A stretch of 18,776 nucleotides of DNA, taken from positions 1-18,776 of the forward strand of contig JAEWRL010000239.1 of NCBI GenBank assembly GCA_023398955.1, written 5' to 3'. Below the pieces are notes generated by a model. It did not search any database and had not been told where the DNA came from. It saw nothing but the letters and a program-made list of their open reading frames with translations. Position numbers and translations under genes: made by a program. The first letter of the stretch is position 1. Every line of letters begins with the position of its first letter. Origin of the DNA: Pseudomonadota bacterium (GTDB lineage Bacteria; Myxococcota_A; Polyangia; Polyangiales; Polyangiaceae). Below, in pieces: positions 15,777 through 18,776 of this stretch.

Positions 15777-16954
15777 CCGAGCTTCTCCGCTGGCCGGCTA
15801 CGACGCTTGCGGGGGCCCTCACCTGCCTGAATATAGCTCTTGAGGGTCAGCAGCTTGCCAAAGCAAAGCAGCTGATCCCCAGGAAAGATCTCGTGGCTTC
15901 CGCCGGGGTTGGGAATGACGACACTGCCGCGTGTGATGCTGAGCACGTGCACATCGCGCTCACGCAGGAAGGAGTGCTTCAACATGACTCCCGCCAGCTC
16001 CGAACGCGGCCCCACGACAAACTCCGCCACGCCATAACCGCTCTTCAGCGTCAGGCGCTGCCGCAAGTCCAAATCGGGAAACAGTACCTGCTCCTCGAGG
16101 TGATCGACCATCGCGGTCGCAACGTCGATGCCTGTCGCCTTCTCGATACCCTCGAGCCCAGGCGACGAATTGACCTCCATCACCTTTGGCCCATCATCGG
16201 ACTCCAGCATATCGACGCCCGCCACACGCAGGCCCAAGATCTGAGCCGCGTGAATCGCTGTGCGCTGATAGGTTTCCCCGAGCACCACAGCCTCGGCGCG
16301 GGCCCCGCGGTGCACATTGCTGCGGAACTCTCCGCCATGAGCGACCCGGCGCATCGCGGCCACGACCCGGTCTCCGACGACGAAGGCGCGGATATCCTTG
16401 CCGCGGCTCTCCTTCACGAACTTCTGCACGAGCACATTCTGCTTGGCGCTCTGCAGGGTTTCGATGATGGCCTCGGCGGTCTTCGTCTGATCCGCCAGGA
16501 TGACGCCAATCCCCTGGGTGCCCTCCAAGAGCTTGATGATGACGGGGGCGCCGCCCACTTTGGCGATGGCGGGCAGCACTCCGGAGCGCTCCCGCACGAA
16601 GGCAGTTGCGGGTAGACCAATCGCGTGGCGGCTCAGCACCTGGATGCTGCGCAGCTTGTCGCGCGACACGGTGATGCTGTGCGACGAGTTCAAGGTGAAC
16701 ACCGCCATCTGCTCGAACTGACGGACCACGGCGGTCCCGAAATGCGTCACCGACGCCCCAATGCGGGGCACGATGGCGTCGTACCGCGGCAGCACCGCGT
16801 TGCGATAGAAGAGGGCGGGCCGCCCAGCCTCCACGAGTATGCTGAAGCCCAGGGTATCGAGCACCCGAACCGTGTGCCCCCGAGCCAACAACGCTTGCTT
16901 GAGCCGCCTAGTACTGTAGGAAGACGGGCTGCGCGACAGGATCGCAACTCTCAT
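15773..16954 (-). CDS. rimK: RimK-type alpha-L-glutamate ligase with C-terminal TrkA-C (RCK-C)-like domain
   Basis: This 393-residue ATP-grasp ligase is longer than the roughly 300-residue E. coli RimK, which adds glutamates to the C-terminus of ribosomal protein S6. Residues 1-290 follow RimK closely: VPRIGASVTHFGTAVVRQFE, IIKLLEGTQGIGVILA, KDIRAFVVGDRVVAAMRR, FRSNVHRGA, GVDMLE, and MEVNSSPGLEGIEKATGID with the metal-binding E/N. Residues about 306-375 are an added domain with the TrkA-C pattern: VAEFVVGPRSELAGVMLKHS, then RDVHVLSITRGSVVIPNP, then IFPGDQLLCFGKLLTLKSYI. This fold binds small ligands in potassium-channel regulators. A basic tail follows. The ligase target is unknown. The ATG at 16954 lacks a clear Shine-Dalgarno. 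First gene of a two-gene unit with the deacylase. Confidence 0.9.
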   Translation of the reverse strand: MRVAILSRSPSSYSTRRLKQALLARGHTVRVLDTLGFSILVEAGRPALFYRNAVLPRYDAIVPRIGASVTHFGTAVVRQFEQMAVFTLNSSHSITVSRDKLRSIQVLSRHAIGLPATAFVRERSGVLPAIAKVGGAPVIIKLLEGTQGIGVILADQTKTAEAIIETLQSAKQNVLVQKFVKESRGKDIRAFVVGDRVVAAMRRVAHGGEFRSNVHRGARAEAVVLGETYQRTAIHAAQILGLRVAGVDMLESDDGPKVMEVNSSPGLEGIEKATGIDVATAMVDHLEEQVLFPDLDLRQRLTLKSGYGVAEFVVGPRSELAGVMLKHSFLRERDVHVLSITRGSVVIPNPGGSHEIFPGDQLLCFGKLLTLKSYIQAGEGPRKRRSRPAEKLG

Positions 16955-16992
16955 GGTTTCACGTGCGCCGAATCGTCGTCCCCTCGGCTAGG

Positions 16993-17003
16993 GTCACGGT
17001 GAC
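16993..17003. promoter_or_regulatory. 5-1-5 palindrome upstream of rimK
   Basis: GTCACGGTGAC is a perfect inverted repeat, 38 nt before the rimK ATG in the 213-nt divergent intergenic region. It is a possible operator. The same region has a 12-bp direct repeat, GGCACCGATRCT, at 17047-17058 and 17076-17087. No known regulator is assigned. Confidence 0.3.
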
Positions 17004-17167
17004 GGGAAGCCCGGAGCCTGCGTCATGGCGCGCGGGAAAACCATCAGGCACCGATGCTATCACGCCCGCGCCCTCGGCACCGATACTGGCGGTCGTCCCC
17101 CTCGCGGCCCCCCGGCCAGTCCGCGGGCATCTCGACGCTCGCTGATACGTCGAGTAGAAGGAGGCAC

Positions 17168-17860
17168 GTGCCGGAACGATTCCCGACATTCAACGCCGTC
17201 GCCGCCTTGGGCCTGCTGGTCGTGCTGCTCCGGACGATTGCCCTGGAGCGGATGATCAGGAGCATTCCCCGCTTCGCGCAGCGCATCACCGCGCTGATGG
17301 ACGCCGGCAAGTACGAGCGCGCGCTGGCCCTCTGTGAGCAGTACCCGGTTGCCGTATACCCGCCCGTTGCGCGTCGCTTGCTCCTGCTGGCGGAGCGCTT
17401 TGGCGACAACCGCCCCGAAGCGGAGGTGCGGGCGCGGCTCGTCGAGGCGTTCGATGCGGCCCATTCCGTGCAAGTATTGCGGCAGCGAAGTAGCCGGGCT
17501 CGGGACCTGGCAGCACTCATCGTGCTCGGGGGTGCCGTCGCCTACCTAGGCTCCTGGGGAACGGGCGCCTCCCCCACTTTCTACGCACTATGTGGAGCGG
17601 GCGCCACATTCTTGGCGTGGGGCATCTTGTCACGGAACCGGCTGCTGAGCGTCAGCCATCAGCAACGTGACGGACTCGTCGAGGCCTGCGTACGGGCCTC
17701 GCGACGAATGGCCGCGGCTCACCGCGACGACGATCGCTGCCCCACCTGCGGGGCAGAGCTCCCCAGCAGCCGAGCCTCACGACGCAGCACCCCAACATCC
17801 ATCATCAACTCGTCGCCTGCCCTCGAGGGCTTATCCTCGGGCAACGACGACGAGCTCTGA
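17168..17860 (+). CDS. Small three-TM membrane protein with CxxC pair; loose MotA/TolQ/ExbB-like layout
   Basis: Family not recognised with certainty. The 230-residue protein has one N-terminal TM segment (about 8-27) and a cytoplasmic stretch of about 80 residues containing MDAGKYERALALCEQYP and PVARRLLLLAERFGD. Two close TM segments follow (about 112-128, 136-153), then a soluble tail with CPTCGAEL (C191, C194) and a Ser-rich acidic end. TM1, then a loop with 'G..A..L' helices, then TM2-TM3 recalls MotA/TolQ/ExbB proton-channel proteins, but the conserved pore GLLGT motif is not present and no ExbD/TolR partner follows. The single CxxC could bind a metal with another pair elsewhere. Start chosen at GTG 17168, with AAGGAGG 3 nt upstream; an in-frame ATG at 17054 would add a basic segment without a ribosome site. 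It is 54 nt upstream of the methyltransferase. Confidence 0.6.
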   Translation: MPERFPTFNAVAALGLLVVLLRTIALERMIRSIPRFAQRITALMDAGKYERALALCEQYPVAVYPPVARRLLLLAERFGDNRPEAEVRARLVEAFDAAHSVQVLRQRSSRARDLAALIVLGGAVAYLGSWGTGASPTFYALCGAGATFLAWGILSRNRLLSVSHQQRDGLVEACVRASRRMAAAHRDDDRCPTCGAELPSSRASRRSTPTSIINSSPALEGLSSGNDDEL

Positions 17861-17914
17861 CGACCCGAGCGGCACTCGACGGCCGTTCTCCTCGAGAACC
17901 ACGGAAGGACTGGC

Positions 17915-18655
17915 ATGGACGCCTCTGGCTCTGAAAACGCAAACCGAGCATATTACGACGCCTTCTCGAAGGGCTACGAGATGAACCGCGGGGAGAACGA
18001 CCCGGGTGGCTACCATGACCTCCTCGATACCCTCGAGGCAGACCTGGTGCGCCGCTATGGCGCGGGCCGCCACGTGCTGGAGGTCGGCTGCGGCACAGGA
18101 CTCGTGCTCGAGCGCATCGCCGCCTTCGCCCAAACCGCGAAAGGCATCGATCTCTCCCCCGGCATGCTGGCGAAGGCCCGAGCCCGCAACCTCGACGTCT
18201 GCGAAGGCTCTGCCACCGCGCTCCCCTTCCCCGACGACACCTTCGACGTCACCTGCTCCTTCAAGGTGCTAGCGCACGTCCCCGACATCGAGGCGGCCCT
18301 CTCCGAGATGGCCCGAGTCACGCGACCGGGCGGCCATGTCATCGCCGAGTTCTATAACCCCTTCAGTATCCGTGGGCTGCTCAAGCGATTTGGATCCCCG
18401 CAGCGGGTTGCTGATGCGGCCGCCGAGAGCGACGTGTTCACACGTTTCGATTCGCCACGGCGCGCGCGCGAGCTGACGCCCGCCGGCTGCCGCTTCGTCG
18501 ACGCTCGCGGCGTACGCATCACCATCCCGACCGCCGGGGCCCTGGCCGGGAAGCGGCGGCGCACTCTCTTCCGCAGCCTCGAATGGGTGCTCTGCGACTC
18601 TCCCTTGAAGTCGCTCGCGGGCTTCTACGTGGCCGTGTACGAGAAGCTGCCCTAA
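17915..18655 (+). CDS. Class I SAM-dependent methyltransferase (Methyltransf_11/UbiE-like)
   Basis: This 246-residue cytosolic enzyme has the Rossmann methyltransferase motifs. Motif I VLEVGCGTG is at 54-62. The acidic residue that binds the ribose is D79 (GIDLSPGML). Motif II-like ATALPFPDDTFDVTCSF is at about 100-116 and motif III RVTRPGGHVIAEF at about 134-146. The N-terminal RAYYDAFSKGYEMNRG helix is typical of small-molecule methyltransferases. The C-terminal substrate part (FSIRGLLKRFG, then LTPAGCRFVDARGVRITIP) does not identify the substrate. The start is ATG 17915, with GGAAGGA 5 nt upstream. It probably shares a transcript with the preceding membrane protein gene. A short CCGGC/GCCGG hairpin (18657-18669) follows the stop, without a T-run. 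Confidence 0.85.
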   Translation: MDASGSENANRAYYDAFSKGYEMNRGENDPGGYHDLLDTLEADLVRRYGAGRHVLEVGCGTGLVLERIAAFAQTAKGIDLSPGMLAKARARNLDVCEGSATALPFPDDTFDVTCSFKVLAHVPDIEAALSEMARVTRPGGHVIAEFYNPFSIRGLLKRFGSPQRVADAAAESDVFTRFDSPRRARELTPAGCRFVDARGVRITIPTAGALAGKRRRTLFRSLEWVLCDSPLKSLAGFYVAVYEKLP

Positions 18656-18717
18656 CCCGGCGGAGCCGGAACCAAACAGGGGAACTGGCAACGCCAAATG
18701 CAACCGGAGGGCAGGCT

Positions 18718-18776
18718 ATAGCGAGTAGGCCGGGGTTGCCCCCGGCCCCTCTCAGATCCGGACGTGCAGATTTCCC
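18718..18776 (-). mobile_element. 3' end of a group II intron (domains V and VI), cut by window edge
   Basis: On the minus strand the sequence enters with GGGAAATCTGCACGTCCGG and continues to ATCTGAG. This matches the GAAA loop and 3' strand of group II intron domain V. An 8-bp hairpin GGCCGGGG-GCAA-CCCCGGCC follows, then TACTCGCTAT. That resembles domain VI with its bulged branch-point A (18726) and a 3' end in AT at about 18719-18718. The 5' half of domain V, the rest of the ribozyme and any reverse transcriptase gene would lie to the right, outside the window. The 3' boundary is uncertain by several nt. This is recognised by pattern from memory of bacterial introns. Confidence 0.65.

Noticed and set aside
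17047..17091. Sigma54 promoter in the rimK upstream region (GGCAC...TGGC)
   Set aside because: The invariant GG and GC are 11 rather than 10 nt apart and the -12 element is poor.
16963..17145. 60-residue plus-strand frame between rimK and the membrane protein gene
   Set aside because: No ribosome site, Ala/Pro/Arg-rich composition typical of random high-GC frames, and it overlaps the likely promoter region.

Overview
The window is high-GC, densely packed bacterial DNA. The gene content and protein style suggest a Myxococcota (former deltaproteobacterial) chromosome: a very long, Ala/Pro/Gln-rich IF-2, a fused YlxR-L7Ae protein, and a Pro-rich OmpA protein with carboxypeptidase-regulatory-like domains. 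This placement is inferred from sequence style; no 16S gene or similar marker is present.

Layout from left to right. The left edge (1-372) holds the last 31 codons of a probable integrase-type transposase, then a complete tRNA-Asn(GUU) on the minus strand. Next are an MOP-superfamily flippase (373-1953, +) and an orphan PilT-like retraction ATPase (2088-3191, +). The latter converges on a solo ABC ATPase (3226-4188, -) across a 25-bp tandem duplication that contains both stop codons. Divergent from the ABC gene is a large OmpA-family outer-membrane protein (4345-6918, +).

The core of the window is the conserved transcription/translation operon on the minus strand, running from 14372 down to 6922: rimP, nusA, ylxR-ylxQ fusion, infB, ylxP (DUF503), rbfA. 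Its genes are tightly coupled; rimP stops 2 nt before nusA, and ylxRQ/infB share a TGATG. The operon has a structured upstream region with an intrinsic terminator 93 nt before rimP. That terminator either ends the upstream transcript or acts as a leader attenuator.

Upstream of this, also on the minus strand, is a two-gene ATGA-overlapping unit: rimK (RimK-type glutamate ligase carrying an extra TrkA-C/RCK-C-like domain) and a zinc-dependent M14/AspA-type deacylase. This pair is the best candidate for an under-described system: a post-translational amino-acid ligase with a built-in ligand-sensing domain, co-translated with a possible eraser or tailoring hydrolase. Divergently transcribed are a small three-TM protein with a CxxC pair and a loose MotA/TolQ/ExbB-like layout (17168-17860, +) and a class I SAM methyltransferase (17915-18655, +).

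The right edge (about 18718-18776) carries what looks like the 3' end (domains V/VI) of a group II intron on the minus strand. Both ends of the window therefore sit in probable multicopy mobile elements, which is typical of assembly breakpoints or of a conserved block bounded by insertions.
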